DNA of 64,000 nucleotides from CAVZCC01 sp963773765 (GCA_963773765.1 CAVZCC010000001.1:1488001-1552000); one strand, 5' to 3'. Shown: positions 1 through 9,777, counted from the stretch's first letter. A program made the numbers and translations. Notes: a model not told the origin generated them from the sequence alone.

Positions 1-71
1 TCCCACTCCTCGGTGCGGTCGACGTCGTCCCCGTGTGGCCTGGCAGGTCCTGCCCCGGTGTCGGTGTCCAT
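1..71 (-). CDS. N-terminal fragment of an unidentified protein, cut by the left edge
   Basis: An ATG at 69-71 on the minus strand opens a frame that stays open to the window edge (23 codons). A purine-rich GAGG lies about eight bases upstream, a reasonable ribosome binding site. The fragment is acidic and ends in a D-R-T-E-E-W stretch. That resembles the start of homodimeric pyruvate dehydrogenase E1 (AceE), where a similar acidic segment leads into the first helix, but 23 residues are too few to assign it. The 112 bases between it and the acylase stop codon show no other gene. Confidence 0.4.
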   Translation of the reverse strand, partial: MDTDTGAGPARPHGDDVDRTEEW

Positions 72-183
72 CCCACGATCCTCACACACGACCCGTCCGC
101 GTTGGGATCATGCGGCAGCTTCCGGGAGCCGGGGCCGATCGCTGCCGCATGTCCGGCGTGATGGCCTGAGCCGGGCGGCAGGC

Positions 184-2568
184 TCAGCGCAGCGTGATGC
201 GCTCGAGCTCGGGGTCGCCGTCGATGTCCGCGTCGGTGAACAGCAGCGGCCGCACGGCGCCGGCCGCGAACGCCTCGGTGCCGTCGGCGTGGTGGGGCGA
301 GCGGTCGTCGCCGCTCTGGCCGTAGGCCAGGAGCCCGACGCCCCGGGGGCCGTCGGGCGTCAGTTCCACGGCCATCAGGAAGCTGGCCCCGTAGGTGACC
401 TGGTAGCCACCCCGGCCCAGGCCGGTCCGTTCCCGGCCCGGCACCGCGACCGGACGGTCCGGAGTGGGGTCGAGGGACGCGGGTGGCAGGGCGCCGATGG
501 GGGCCAGGACGTTGAGCATGCCCTCGCCCTCGCCGCCGCCGGGCACCGGGATCCGACGCTCGCCCCGGACCGCCCACTGCACGTCGCGCAGCGGTGCGTC
601 GAGCGCGATGCCGGCGGCGTCGAGCACCCGGACCGCGTGGCCCGCGGCGTGCACCACGGGGTCGGCCGCGCTCTCGCCTGCGCCGCTGCCCCCTGTGCCG
701 CTGTCGCCGGTCGCTGCCGCGAGCGAGTGCGGGGTCCCGGTGGGGGCATCGGGGTCGAACGGCACCGCGAACAGCGGGCCCGCGTCACGTCCAGGCCGCG
801 TCGTCGAAACCAGCCATGAACTCGCGCCACAGCACCGCCCCCGCCGACACCAGGCCGAACCGCCCGTCCCACGCCTCCAGCACGTCGGCCACACGGACCA
901 GGTCCGCCTCGTGGCCCTCCACCACGACCGTGCCGGCGGCACGGCACCGTTGCACGACCCCGTCCCGGAGGAGCTCGGCGCTGAGTGATCCACCGTCGAA
1001 CACCGCGTCCAGCAGGTCCGCGGTGGTGACACCACCACGGGCGGCGAGCGCCGCGCCCAGCCGCAGGTTCTGGCGGGTGCGCAGGCTGCGCGGCGTGCGT
1101 TCGAACCCGCAGAGCACCGGATAGCCCACCAGCGGTTCCGCCTCCGTGGTCAGCCAGTGGGAGTCGTTCGCGTTCACCAGCACGTCGCGCCGCTCCACCT
1201 GCGGCAGACGCGCCGGGTGGCTCCAGGCCGGGTGACCGGGCATCCGGGTGGTCCTGCCACTCGTCGTCGGGGTCGCTGCCGTCCAGGAGGGCGATCCGGT
1301 TCTGGATCAGGAGCGCGGCCACGAAGTCGTCCTGCACCCGGGCCCGGAACCGCTGCTGGGCCCCCTCGGTCAGCCGGGGGGTGGCCGACGCGTCGGCGTA
1401 CCAGGCCCGACCCGTCGTGTCCGCAGCCAGCGTGTTCACCCACGGCATGCCCCGGATCGAGCGGAAGACCTCCTGGAACGTCGTCCATGTCGGTGGCCAT
1501 GCCCATGCGGAGGAACTGCTCGACGACCTCGGTGTTGTCCAGGTTGGCGTCCCGGTAGGCTGAAGCCCACCTCGGTGCCCCAGCCCAGGAGCGGCAGGTT
1601 GAGCATCGGGCCGTGGTGGCTGCGCCACAGGGTTCGCTCGACCGTCCTCCACGTCGGACGCGGCGTCGTCGCCGGTCCGCACCGCCACCCGGTGGGTCTG
1701 CCGGGGTCATCGGCCGCACCTCGTCGCCGAAGCGGTACCGGGTCGGGTCCCCCGGCGACCAGGTCGCAGCCGGTACAGGGTGAAGCGGTGCCCACAGGAG
1801 AACGTGTGGGCCCACGCCCACGCCGGCGTTGAACCCCATCTGGATGCCCGGCGTGGCCGAGGAGCGACACGCCGTAGACGTCGAGGTGCCGGGGATGGTC
1901 AGGTGGCACTCCCAGAACCGGGCCTCGCCGTGCCACGGGAAGTGGGGGTTGGCCAGGACCATGCCGCCGCCCGAGGCGCTCACGTCGCCGCCGACGGCCC
2001 ACCCGTTGCTGGCCCCGGACGGGGCGCCGAGTGCCTCCATGGGCGACGGCGGCACCGGCCCGTCGGGACCGGGGGCCTCGGCCCGGCCGATCAGCTGGGC
2101 CAGGTTGCGGCCGCTGGCCAGGAGCGCCACGTCGCCCAGGTAGGCGTAGAGGTCGAGCTCGTCGATCGGCCGGATCCACGCCGCCCCGGCGCACCACCCG
2201 GGCAGGGAGCCCTCGGCGTGCACCTCGCCGACCCGGCGGTTGTAGCCGGCCACGTAGCCGGAGACCAGCTCCCGGATCCAGGGCGGTTGGGCCGCCCGCA
2301 GGTCCGCGGCGCGGGCGGCGAGCCCCAGCACCAGGTAGCCGAAGTCGCTGGCGATGTGGGCGCCCTGCGGTCCCGGGCCGTGGAAGCGGGCCCGTTCGCT
2401 GCGGACCTTGACGATCTGGTCGGCGATCGTCGGCAGGTGGTCACGGGCGCAGGCCCACCCCTGTCCGAAGCCGAGGCCCCCCCAGTCCGCGGCCCGGACG
2501 TGGACCACGCCGTGGGTCGTGACCCGCAGGTCCGCCTCGTAGCTGCCCTCTCCCGTCGAACGGTCCAC
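184..2568 (-). pseudogene. Penicillin acylase family (Ntn-hydrolase) amidase, broken by about ten frameshifts
   Basis: Penicillin-acylase-type amidohydrolases (aculeacin, acyl-homoserine-lactone and cephalosporin acylases) are exported and self-cleave ahead of a serine that becomes the N-terminal nucleophile of the beta chain. Here S-N-G-W-A-V-G-G at about residue 187 (codon near 2010) is that cleavage site, and N-P-H-F-P-W follows as in the family. Homology continues to the stop at 184, but the frame switches near 1887, 1848, 1819, 1765, 1750, 1693, 1645, 1565, 1487, 1240 and 790. Each short segment still reads as good protein with GC-rich codons. Most switches are explained by one extra base; at least one (near 1887) looks like a lost base. 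The GTG at 2568 is preceded by GAGGGGG and fits better than the ATG at 2622. The total, about 790 codons, is normal for the family. Whether this is a decayed gene or bad sequence cannot be decided here. Confidence 0.8.
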
Positions 2569-2679
2569 CGTCGCCCCCTCGGTCGTCCAGGGCGACACGC
2601 TACCGGTCCGTCCCCACCGCAACGGGTGCCGGGGACGGACCGGTGGCGCTCGCCGGACGCACCGGGCCCGGCCCGGGCC

Positions 2680-4866
2680 TCAGTGGTTGAAGGTGATGTT
2701 GGGCAGGCGCTTGGCCATCCAGGCCGGCAGCCACCAGTTCTTCTCGCCCAGGAGTCCCATCAGCGACGGCACCAGCATCATCCGGACCACGGTCGCGTCC
2801 AGCAGCACCGCCACGGCCAGGGTCACGCCCAGTTCCGTGGGCGGGATGGGCCCGGTGACACCGAAGGCGATGAACACCACGATCATGACGATGGCGGCGT
2901 TGGTGATGGGGCGGCCCGTCCGGGCGATGCCCTCCTTGATGGCGGTCTGTGTGTCACCGGTCGCCTCGTAGCGCTCCCGGATCGCGGCCAGCAGGAACAG
3001 CTGGTAGTCCATGGACAGGCCGAACAGCAGGGCGAAGAAGAACAGTGGCGCCCAGGCGTCCACGAAGCCCTGGTGCTCGATGCCGATCAGGTTGGCGCCG
3101 ATGCCGTGCTGGAAGACCAGGGTGGCGAACCCGAAGCTGGCCGCCACGCTCACCAGGTTCAACAGGATCGATGACAGGGCGATGGTGAGGCTGCGGAACA
3201 CCAGGAGCAGCAGCAGGAACGCCACGACCATGATGACGGCGATGGCCAGCGGGGCCCGGCCGATGAGCACATCGGTGAGGTCGTGGTTCTGCGCCGCCGG
3301 GCCGCCGACCCGGGCATCCGGGACCGCGGCGCCGATGTCGGTCCGCATCCTGGTCACCAGGTCGGTCGTCTCGGCCGAGTCGACCGCGGTGGAGGGGGTG
3401 ATCCGGACCACCGTCCGACCCGAGGCGGCCGGTTCGGCCACGATCCTGGCGTCCACGACACCGTCGTCGGCCGCAGCCACGTCGATCACCCGCTGGGCGT
3501 CGCCGGCCGCCACGGTGACGTACATGGGTGCTGCGGCACCGGGACCGAACGACTCCACCACCATCTCGTAGCCGTCCCGACTGGAACGGCCCTCGTCCAC
3601 CACCCGCGCCCCGGGCATGCCCAGACGCATGCCCACCGCCGGCGCGGCCAGCAGCAACAGCACGGCCAGTCCGACCAGGAGCGTGGTCTTCGGACGCTTG
3701 AGCGCCGCACCGGTCCACCGGGCCCACCGGCCTTCGGCGGCCCGGTCCGGGTCGTCGTGTCCCTTGGCCACCAGGACGCGGTCGCCCAGTGATGCCAGGA
3801 CGGCGGGGAGCAGCGTCAGCGAGGCCAGCGCGACGGCGGACACGGACAGGATCATGCCCAGCGCCATGGAGCGGAACACCATGACGGGCACCAGGAACAC
3901 AGCGGCGAGGGACAGCACCACCGTCAGGGCGGACAGGAACACCGCCTTGCCCGCGGTGGACAGGGTGTTGGCCATGGCGTGTTCGACGTCATGGCCGTCC
4001 TCGCGCTCCTCGCGGTAGCGGGAGACGATGAACAGGCTGTAGTCGATGCCGACGGCCAGACCGATCATCATCGAGAAGTTCATCGACCAGACCGACAGCG
4101 GGGTGACCATGCCCAGCAGGTGCAGCGAGGCGAAGCCCACACCGATGCCGGCCAGCGCCAGGAGCAGGGGCAGCCCGGCCGCGATGGCGGAGCCGAACGC
4201 CACGAGCAGCAGGATCACCGTCGGCAGGCCGCTGAGCAGCTCGGCCTTGTGCAGCGCCTCCTCGTTGGACGCGTTGAAGTCGGCCCAGATCGGCCACTCG
4301 CCGGTGACCTCGGCCACGGCGCCGTCGGGCAGGTCCGCACCCTCCACGAAGGAGATCAACCCCTCCGCGCTGACCGGGAGGTCGGCGTCGGTCGAAGCGG
4401 CCAGGCGGACGGGCACCAGCGCGGTCCGACCGTCGCGGGCGATGAGCCCCGCCTCCGGGGGGAGCGCCAGCGGGTCCTGCACGGCGTCGGTCCTGGGGGC
4501 GTCGGCCAGCTGCGCCACCAGGGACTGCAGCCCGGCCGGGTCGTCCGCGATGGGGGCGTCCTGGCGGTAGACCACGATGGCCGACTCCGCCCCGAGGCCC
4601 GGGAAGTCGGAGCGGAGCTCGTCCCGCACCTCCTGGGCCACCGACCCCTGGGCCTCCCAGCCGGCGCCGGACAGGCCTCCGGTGAGCGTCAGGGCCAGTG
4701 GTGCGGCGGCCAGCACGACGACCAGCCAGACGACCATGACGGTGCGACGGCGCCGGACGGACAGCCGGGCCAGCCGGTCGAACAGGGGAGGGCGCCCGTT
4801 CCGACCCGTCGAGGGCGAGGACGCGGCACCGCGCATGACCTTCTCCGTGAGTGACATGGCCGACAT
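2680..4866 (-). CDS. MMPL/RND-family transporter
   Basis: A 728-residue MMPL-type (RND superfamily) inner-membrane exporter, a family that moves lipids, drugs or other hydrophobic solutes using the proton gradient. It has the expected duplicated plan: an N-terminal membrane segment near residues 45-65, a large exoplasmic loop (about 70-200), five closely spaced helices, then the repeat. The motifs G-I-D-Y-S-L-F (first half) and G-L-S-M-D-Y-Q-L-F (second half) carry the aspartate-tyrosine pairs of the proton relay. A TTG at 4893 in the same frame would put the start inside the operator palindromes, so the ATG at 4866 (AGGGG eight bases upstream) is preferred; another ATG lies at 4857. No substrate can be inferred. 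The promoter palindromes suggest control by a CsoR-type repressor not encoded here. Confidence 0.92.
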   Translation of the reverse strand: MSAMSLTEKVMRGAASSPSTGRNGRPPLFDRLARLSVRRRRTVMVVWLVVVLAAAPLALTLTGGLSGAGWEAQGSVAQEVRDELRSDFPGLGAESAIVVYRQDAPIADDPAGLQSLVAQLADAPRTDAVQDPLALPPEAGLIARDGRTALVPVRLAASTDADLPVSAEGLISFVEGADLPDGAVAEVTGEWPIWADFNASNEEALHKAELLSGLPTVILLLVAFGSAIAAGLPLLLALAGIGVGFASLHLLGMVTPLSVWSMNFSMMIGLAVGIDYSLFIVSRYREEREDGHDVEHAMANTLSTAGKAVFLSALTVVLSLAAVFLVPVMVFRSMALGMILSVSAVALASLTLLPAVLASLGDRVLVAKGHDDPDRAAEGRWARWTGAALKRPKTTLLVGLAVLLLLAAPAVGMRLGMPGARVVDEGRSSRDGYEMVVESFGPGAAAPMYVTVAAGDAQRVIDVAAADDGVVDARIVAEPAASGRTVVRITPSTAVDSAETTDLVTRMRTDIGAAVPDARVGGPAAQNHDLTDVLIGRAPLAIAVIMVVAFLLLLLVFRSLTIALSSILLNLVSVAASFGFATLVFQHGIGANLIGIEHQGFVDAWAPLFFFALLFGLSMDYQLFLLAAIRERYEATGDTQTAIKEGIARTGRPITNAAIVMIVVFIAFGVTGPIPPTELGVTLAVAVLLDATVVRMMLVPSLMGLLGEKNWWLPAWMAKRLPNITFNH

Positions 4867-4871
4867 CTTGG

Positions 4872-4908
4872 TACCCCTGGGGGTATCTGTCAACTACCCC
4901 CCGGGGTA
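4872..4908. promoter_or_regulatory. Tandem CsoR/RcnR-type operator palindromes
   Basis: Two 14-base near-palindromes, TACCCCTGGGGGTA (4872-4885) and TACCCCCCGGGGTA (4895-4908), are centred 23 bases apart, about two helical turns, and each is followed by TCTGT. They lie directly upstream of the MMPL start codon and overlap its leader. The TACCC-N4-GGGTA pattern is the known operator type of the CsoR/RcnR/CstR/FrmR family, which responds to copper, nickel, persulfide or formaldehyde. The regulator and inducer are unknown. Confidence 0.6.
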
Positions 4909-5024
4909 TCTGTGGGGCGACCCCGGTGAGCACCCGGTGAGCACCCGGTGAACTCTGGGTGACACCGGGACCGGAGCCGGCGGCCCTGTGGTGTGATGCG
5001 GCGAGTCGACCAGGGATGGGTGCA

Positions 5025-5453
5025 ATGACGGGACAGGCCGTGTCCGACCAGGTGGTGCCGCTGCTGAGGCGGGTCGGGCTGTTCTCGCGGTGCACCGACT
5101 ACGACCTGGAGGTCGTCGCCCGCAGGGCGTCGGTGCTGGAGGTGGCCCGCGGCGACCGCATCGTGGCGCAGGGGGACCTGGGATCGGACCTGTACCTGGT
5201 GCTGCTGGGCGGTGCCGTCGCCGTCTCGAACGGCGAGGTCAGCGTGTCGTTCGGGCCTGGCGACCACTTCGGTGAGCTGGCCGCGCTGGCCCCCGCACCG
5301 CGCACCACCGACGTGGTGGCCACCGACCGGACCCTGCTGGCCGTGCTCGGCCACGACCAGGTGTACTCCCTGCTCGACGTGATCCCCGGCGTCGCCCGCA
5401 AGATGCTGGAGGGGCTGGCCGACGGCTTCCGCCGCAGCCTCGTGTCCCCCTGA
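5025..5453 (+). CDS. Cyclic nucleotide-binding domain protein
   Basis: A 142-residue protein that is almost entirely one CNMP-binding (CRP/FNR-type sensor) beta-barrel. Residues about 5-120 match the family: the L-L-R-R-V-G-L-F-S opening, the G-D-L-G-S-D-L-Y-L-V turn, and a phosphate-binding cassette around F-G-E-L-A followed by an arginine in A-P-R-T-T-D. No DNA-binding domain or other effector follows, so it is a stand-alone sensor module whose partner is unknown. The ATG at 5025 has an AGGGATGGG purine run before it; an ATG at 5016 is also possible. It is transcribed divergently from the MMPL gene, sharing the region that holds the CsoR-type palindromes. Confidence 0.82.
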   Translation: MTGQAVSDQVVPLLRRVGLFSRCTDYDLEVVARRASVLEVARGDRIVAQGDLGSDLYLVLLGGAVAVSNGEVSVSFGPGDHFGELAALAPAPRTTDVVATDRTLLAVLGHDQVYSLLDVIPGVARKMLEGLADGFRRSLVSP

Positions 5454-5510
5454 CCGCCTGACCACCTGACCACCTGACGACCTGGCCAACCGCCTGACCG
5501 CCTGACCAGG
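5451..5510. repeat. Imperfect 8-base tandem repeat (TGACCNCC)
   Basis: Starting at the stop codon of the cyclic-nucleotide-binding gene there are seven imperfect copies of TGACCACC/TGACCGCC, with one degenerate 12-base interruption at 5483-5494. It lies between two convergent genes. No hairpin-forming symmetry was seen. Confidence 0.6.
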
Positions 5511-5548
5511 GACCGGTCGGGCCACGGCCCCGGCCCGCCGCCGCCGGC

Positions 5549-6967
5549 TCAGTGCTCCACGCCGCCCGCCCCGCCGCGCCGTGCGTCCCCCACTGCCTCG
5601 TCGGGCTGCTCGACCCCGTGGACACCACCGAAGTACAGGTCCCGGGCCGACCACTCGTTGACGTCCCAGCGCTGCGCCAAGGCGGCCAGGACGTCCGGCG
5701 GGAGGCCCGGCTCCACCTGGAGCCGGGTGCCGTCCCAGTGCAGGCGTGGGGCGTCGACCGCGGCGCGCAGGTCCATGCCGTGGTCCACCAGGTCCACCAC
5801 CACCTGCGTGAGCGCGGAGCGGATACGTTCGCTGCCGCCGGAGCCGAACGCAGCCTCCCGCCCGTCGCCCAGGGTGACGATCGTGGGCGACATCATCGAC
5901 CCGACCCGCGTGCCGGGCGTGGCACTGCCGAGCCCGTCCACGTGCAGGTCCTCCTCCCCCATCACGTTGTTGAGCTGCACCCCGGTCCCCGGCGCGAACT
6001 CCCCGGAGCCGCTGCCGTTGGAGGTGGTCATGGCCGCAACGTTGCCCTCGCCATCGGCCACGCTCAGGTGCGTCGTGCCGCGGCTGGAGCCGGGTCCGAG
6101 GGTACGCCGGTGACCGGCCAGGGCCACCAGGGCCTCGGCCAGCCGCACCGCCGTCGTGGGAGCGTCAGGCCTGCCCAGGGGCCCGTCCTGGTCCAGGAGC
6201 TCCAGGGCATGGGCCACCAGCCGGCCACCGAAGGAGGGCGCGGGGTTGGCCAGCACCGACGCCCCCCGGTACCGGACCCGCAACGGCTCACGCTCCAGGA
6301 CCCGGTAGGAGGCCAGGTCCTCCGGGGTGACCCCGCCGCCCAGGTCCCCGACGCCGAACTGCGACCGGCGGCCCGCGCCCACGTCGGACAGGAACTCACC
6401 GAGGGCCGGGTTGGCGAACCGGTCGCCGGGACCGAGGACGCTCCCGTCCCTGAAGAACAGCTCCCGGCCCTCCGCGGTCCGGCCCAGGATCGGCCCCAGC
6501 AGGCCCAGCAACTGGGCCAGGAACCGGTCCACCTCCACCCCGGCGTGGGCCAGGCGCACCGCCGGGGCGACCACGGCCGACAGCTCGAGCCGGCCCAGGC
6601 GCTGGTGCACGTGCAGGTACCCGGCCAGCACGCCCGGCACGGCCACCGACGCCGGGCCCACGTGGAAGTCCTGCACGGCGTGCCCGAACCGGACCGGGAC
6701 GCACTCCAGCGCGGCCGGATCGGCCGGGGCCGGGGCACCCAGGCCCGGCGCGGCGACGAAGCAGTCGAACAGGACCTCGTCGCCGGACGCGGTGCGGGTC
6801 AGGGTGAACCCCCCGCCGGCCAGGCTGGTCAGGCAGGGCTCGGCCACCGCCGCGGCGAACCCGGCACCGACCGCGGCGTCGAACGCGTCGCCCCCGGCAC
6901 GGAGCACCTCCAGCCCCGCGGCCGTGGTGGCGGGATGGCCGCTCGCGACCAGACCAGGAGGTGTCAC
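5549..6967 (-). CDS. ggt: Gamma-glutamyltransferase family protein
   Basis: A 472-residue Ntn-hydrolase of the gamma-glutamyltranspeptidase family, which cleaves or transfers gamma-glutamyl groups from glutathione-like compounds. The N-terminal S-G-H-P-A-T-T-A-A-G segment matches the family start. The self-cleavage and catalytic threonine lies in R-G-T-T-H-L-S-V-A-D, followed by G-N-V-A-A-M-T-T-S-N-G. The conserved P-G-T-R-V-G-S-M-M-S-P block and the G-S-G-G-S-E-R-I loop are present. It is shorter than typical GGTs (about 550), with no clear signal peptide from the chosen GTG at 6967. The frame stays open far upstream, but residues before that GTG are not GGT-like. The starts of this gene and the divergent phospholipase gene are about 60 bases apart. 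Confidence 0.85.
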   Translation of the reverse strand: MTPPGLVASGHPATTAAGLEVLRAGGDAFDAAVGAGFAAAVAEPCLTSLAGGGFTLTRTASGDEVLFDCFVAAPGLGAPAPADPAALECVPVRFGHAVQDFHVGPASVAVPGVLAGYLHVHQRLGRLELSAVVAPAVRLAHAGVEVDRFLAQLLGLLGPILGRTAEGRELFFRDGSVLGPGDRFANPALGEFLSDVGAGRRSQFGVGDLGGGVTPEDLASYRVLEREPLRVRYRGASVLANPAPSFGGRLVAHALELLDQDGPLGRPDAPTTAVRLAEALVALAGHRRTLGPGSSRGTTHLSVADGEGNVAAMTTSNGSGSGEFAPGTGVQLNNVMGEEDLHVDGLGSATPGTRVGSMMSPTIVTLGDGREAAFGSGGSERIRSALTQVVVDLVDHGMDLRAAVDAPRLHWDGTRLQVEPGLPPDVLAALAQRWDVNEWSARDLYFGGVHGVEQPDEAVGDARRGGAGGVEH

Positions 6968-7030
6968 GGGCGCAGAGTCTTGCACCCGTCGGCCACGACG
7001 CCGACGCCCGGCCCGAACTACGTTCAGCCC

Positions 7031-8305
7031 ATGGCTGTGCGCGGGACGGATCGCCGCGGGTTCCTCAAGGGCTCGGCGGCACTGGCGGGAGTGGCGGCAC
7101 TGGGGTCCGGGGCGTCCGTGTGCGCGCCGGCGCCCCGGCGGGCGACGCCGCGCGGCAACGCCGGCGAGGCGGGCTACGACCACATCGTCGTGGTCATGAT
7201 GGAGAACCGGTCCTATGACCACTTCCTGGGCTGGCTCCCCGGCGGCGACGGCGTCCAGGCCGGGCTGACCTTCACCGACGGCGCCGGGACGGAGCACCCG
7301 ACCCACCGCCTGGCCGACTTCGCCGCCTGTGACTTCGCGGACCCGGGCCACGGCTACGACGACGGACGGGTCCAGTTCAACGGGGGGCGCAACGACGGGT
7401 TCCTGGCCGAGGCGCCGGACACCTTCCCCATCGGCTACTTCGAACAGGACCAGCTGCTCTTCTGGGGGGAGGCGGCGCCGGCGTGGACGGTGTGCGACAA
7501 CTACTTCGCGGCCACCATGGGGCCCACCTTCCCCAACCGGTTCTTCCAGCACTGCGGACGGACCGACCGGACCGAGAACACCATCAACATCTCCGACCTC
7601 CCCACCATCTGGGACCGGCTGGCCGACGCCGGCCTGGAGGGTCGCTACTACTTCTCGGACGCTCCGTTCAGCGCACTCCTGGGCCTGCGCCACCTCTTCA
7701 TCACCCGCACCTTCGACCAGTTCCTGGACGACGCCGCGGCCGGCCTGCTCCCCAACGTGTCGTTCGTGGACCCACGGTTCATCCTGCCGACGCCGTTCGG
7801 CACGTCGGCCGACTACCACCCGGTGTCCGACATCCGGGCCGGGTGTGCGTTCCTCCACCAGGTGTACGAGGCGGTCACCACCTCGCCCAACTGGGAACGC
7901 ACCGTGCTCGTGGTCAACTTCGACGAGTGGGGCGGGTTCTACGACCACGTCCCGCCCACGCCGGGGCCGGACGCTGACCCCGCCACCGCGCTGCGGGGCT
8001 TCCGGGTTCCGTGCCTGGTGGCCTCACCGCTCGCCCGCCGCGGCCACGTGGCCCACGACCTGTACGACCACACCTCCGTGCTCAGGATGATCGAGTGGTC
8101 CTGGGACCTCCCGGCACTCGCCCCTCGTGACGCCGCGGCCAACAACCTGGCCGACGTGCTCCACCTCGGCGGTCGTCCCGACCTGGACACCCACCACTGG
8201 ACCTTGCCGGACTTCACCCCGCAGGACTGCTCCGCCACCTGGTTCGACTCCATCTGGAAGCGGGTCGTCGCCAGCGCCCGCACGCAGGGGTTCCCGGTCT
8301 CGTGA
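7031..8305 (+). CDS. Phospholipase C/phosphoesterase family protein, Tat-exported
   Basis: A 424-residue member of the phosphoesterase family that includes non-specific phospholipase C and acid phosphatases. The N-terminus has a twin-arginine signal (D-R-R-G-F-L-K) and an Ala/Gly/Val hydrophobic core, so export in the folded state is likely. The family opening H-I-V-V-V-M-M-E-N-R-S-Y-D-H is at about residues 55-68, and the metal-site motif F-D-E-W-G-G-F-Y-D-H-V-P-P is near residues 295-310. The C-terminal P-C-L-V-A-S-P block and D-H-T-S-V-L-R-M match too. Substrate (phospholipid or phosphate ester) is not resolved. Its last codons overlap the start of the GH4 gene (GTGA), so the two are probably translated together. 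Confidence 0.88.
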   Translation: MAVRGTDRRGFLKGSAALAGVAALGSGASVCAPAPRRATPRGNAGEAGYDHIVVVMMENRSYDHFLGWLPGGDGVQAGLTFTDGAGTEHPTHRLADFAACDFADPGHGYDDGRVQFNGGRNDGFLAEAPDTFPIGYFEQDQLLFWGEAAPAWTVCDNYFAATMGPTFPNRFFQHCGRTDRTENTINISDLPTIWDRLADAGLEGRYYFSDAPFSALLGLRHLFITRTFDQFLDDAAAGLLPNVSFVDPRFILPTPFGTSADYHPVSDIRAGCAFLHQVYEAVTTSPNWERTVLVVNFDEWGGFYDHVPPTPGPDADPATALRGFRVPCLVASPLARRGHVAHDLYDHTSVLRMIEWSWDLPALAPRDAAANNLADVLHLGGRPDLDTHHWTLPDFTPQDCSATWFDSIWKRVVASARTQGFPVS

Positions 8306-9708
8306 GTCCGGCCGACCGGTCCCTCGGGGGCGGGTGCGGGAGCGTGGGTCGATCGGCGGAGGCACCGACGATCACCATGGTGGGCGCAGGCGGCATGTCG
8401 TTCGGCCCGACCATGGTCAACGACGTCGTCCACACCACGCGGCTGCGGGGGGCCCGCCTCGTCCTCCACGACGTGGACGCCGGCCGGCTCCAGCGCGCCT
8501 ACCAGTTCGCGGCCAAGCTGAACGCGGCGGCCGGTGCACCCGTCGTCCTCGACCGCACCACCGATCCGGCCGCTGCCTACGACGGCGCCGACTTCGTGCT
8601 CAGCAGCGCAGAGTTCGGGAGGTTCCGCCACTGGCGCCAGGACTACGAGGTCCCGAACCGCCACGGCGCCCGGCAGATCAACGGTGAGAACGGCGGACCG
8701 GGCGCCGTGTTCCACTCCCTGCGCAGCATCCACAACACCCTCGGCATCTGCGCCCACATCGAGCGGTACTGCCCGGACGCGCTGCTCATCAACCTGACGA
8801 ACCCGATGAGCCGGGTCACCCTCGCCATCAACCGGGCCACCACGGTCCGCAACGTGGGCATGTGCCACGAGATGCCCCTGGGCATCAACCGGCTGGCCCG
8901 GCGGATCCGGGTCCGGCGCGCCGATGTGGAGGCGACGGCCTCGGGGATCAACCACTTCACCTTCTTCACCCAGTTCCGCGACCGCCGGACGGGCGAGGAC
9001 CTGATGCCCCGGCTCCGCGAGCTGTACTCCCGGCGCTGGTTCGACTTCCCGCCCCGCACGCAGGCGGTCGCCCGCCGCATCGACCGGACCCTTCCCGGCG
9101 CGCTCGTCGTCGAGTTCAACTACCTCCCGCTCGTGGCCCACCTGGCCCGCGAGCACGGGCTCATCGCCTGCTCGGTCGACAGCCACGTCGGGGAGTACCT
9201 CCCGTTCGCGCTGGACGTCGCCGACTGGACACCCACACCGCTCGACTTCCACGAACCGGTGATGGCGTTCGCGGAGAAGGCCGCCGCCTGGGCCGCCACC
9301 ACCCGGGTGCCACTGCCGCTGCAGGCCATGGGGCACTCCGACGAGGAGGTCGTCCCCATCATCGCCGCCGTCTGGTGCGACGACCCGACACGGGTCATGG
9401 CCGTCAACGTCCCCAACCGCGGCTACCTGCCCGACGTGGCCGACGGAGCCATCGTCGAGGTCGGTGCCACCGTCGACGGTGAGGGGATCCACCCCGACGT
9501 GATGCCTCCCCTCGGCGACCCCCTGGCCGGCTGGGTCGCCACGCAGGTGGCCCTGCAGGACCTCGTCGTCGACGCCGCGCTGCAGCGCGACCCGGAGCTC
9601 GCCTACCGAGCCGTGCGCGAGGACCCGTGCTCGCCCGCCGACGAGGCATCGTGCCGGAAGCTGTTCGACGAGCTGCGGTCACTGCAGGCCGAGCACCTGC
9701 CGTTCTGA
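8302..9708 (+). CDS. Glycoside hydrolase family 4 (NAD- and metal-dependent glycosidase)
   Basis: A 468-residue GH4 enzyme; these cleave alpha- or beta-glycosides by an NAD-assisted oxidation, elimination and reduction cycle. After a short Gly-rich leader, I-T-M-V-G-A-G-G-M-S-F-G is the nucleotide-binding turn. L-T-N-P-M-S-R-V-T, G-M-C-H-E (metal-binding Cys and His neighbourhood) and G-I-N-H-F-T-F-F (second metal histidine) follow in family order. Length matches alpha-glucosidase or alpha-galactosidase-type members (about 450). The GTG start at 8302 overlaps the phospholipase stop. Residues 1-22 are poorly conserved, so an internal start is possible. Sugar specificity cannot be read from the sequence. 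Confidence 0.88.
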   Translation: MSPADRSLGGGCGSVGRSAEAPTITMVGAGGMSFGPTMVNDVVHTTRLRGARLVLHDVDAGRLQRAYQFAAKLNAAAGAPVVLDRTTDPAAAYDGADFVLSSAEFGRFRHWRQDYEVPNRHGARQINGENGGPGAVFHSLRSIHNTLGICAHIERYCPDALLINLTNPMSRVTLAINRATTVRNVGMCHEMPLGINRLARRIRVRRADVEATASGINHFTFFTQFRDRRTGEDLMPRLRELYSRRWFDFPPRTQAVARRIDRTLPGALVVEFNYLPLVAHLAREHGLIACSVDSHVGEYLPFALDVADWTPTPLDFHEPVMAFAEKAAAWAATTRVPLPLQAMGHSDEEVVPIIAAVWCDDPTRVMAVNVPNRGYLPDVADGAIVEVGATVDGEGIHPDVMPPLGDPLAGWVATQVALQDLVVDAALQRDPELAYRAVREDPCSPADEASCRKLFDELRSLQAEHLPF

Positions 9709-9771
9709 ATCCCGGGGTCGGGTCGGACGTCACGCCTGCCCGACATCGAGGAGCGGGCCGGGCGATCGACC

Positions 9772-9777
9772 TAGCCT
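9772..9777 (+). promoter_or_regulatory. Possible -10 element (TAGCCT) for a leaderless start
   Basis: TAGCCT fits the actinobacterial -10 pattern TANNNT and ends eight bases before the GTG at 9786. No Shine-Dalgarno sequence precedes that GTG, so the mRNA may begin at the start codon. Confidence 0.3.

Noticed and set aside
13..819. Plus-strand frame over the acylase
   Set aside because: Low-complexity Arg/Gly/Ala sequence on the strand opposite clear acylase homology.
5451..5510. Intrinsic terminator or CRISPR-like array
   Set aside because: Direct 8-base repeats without dyad symmetry, U-tract or spacers.
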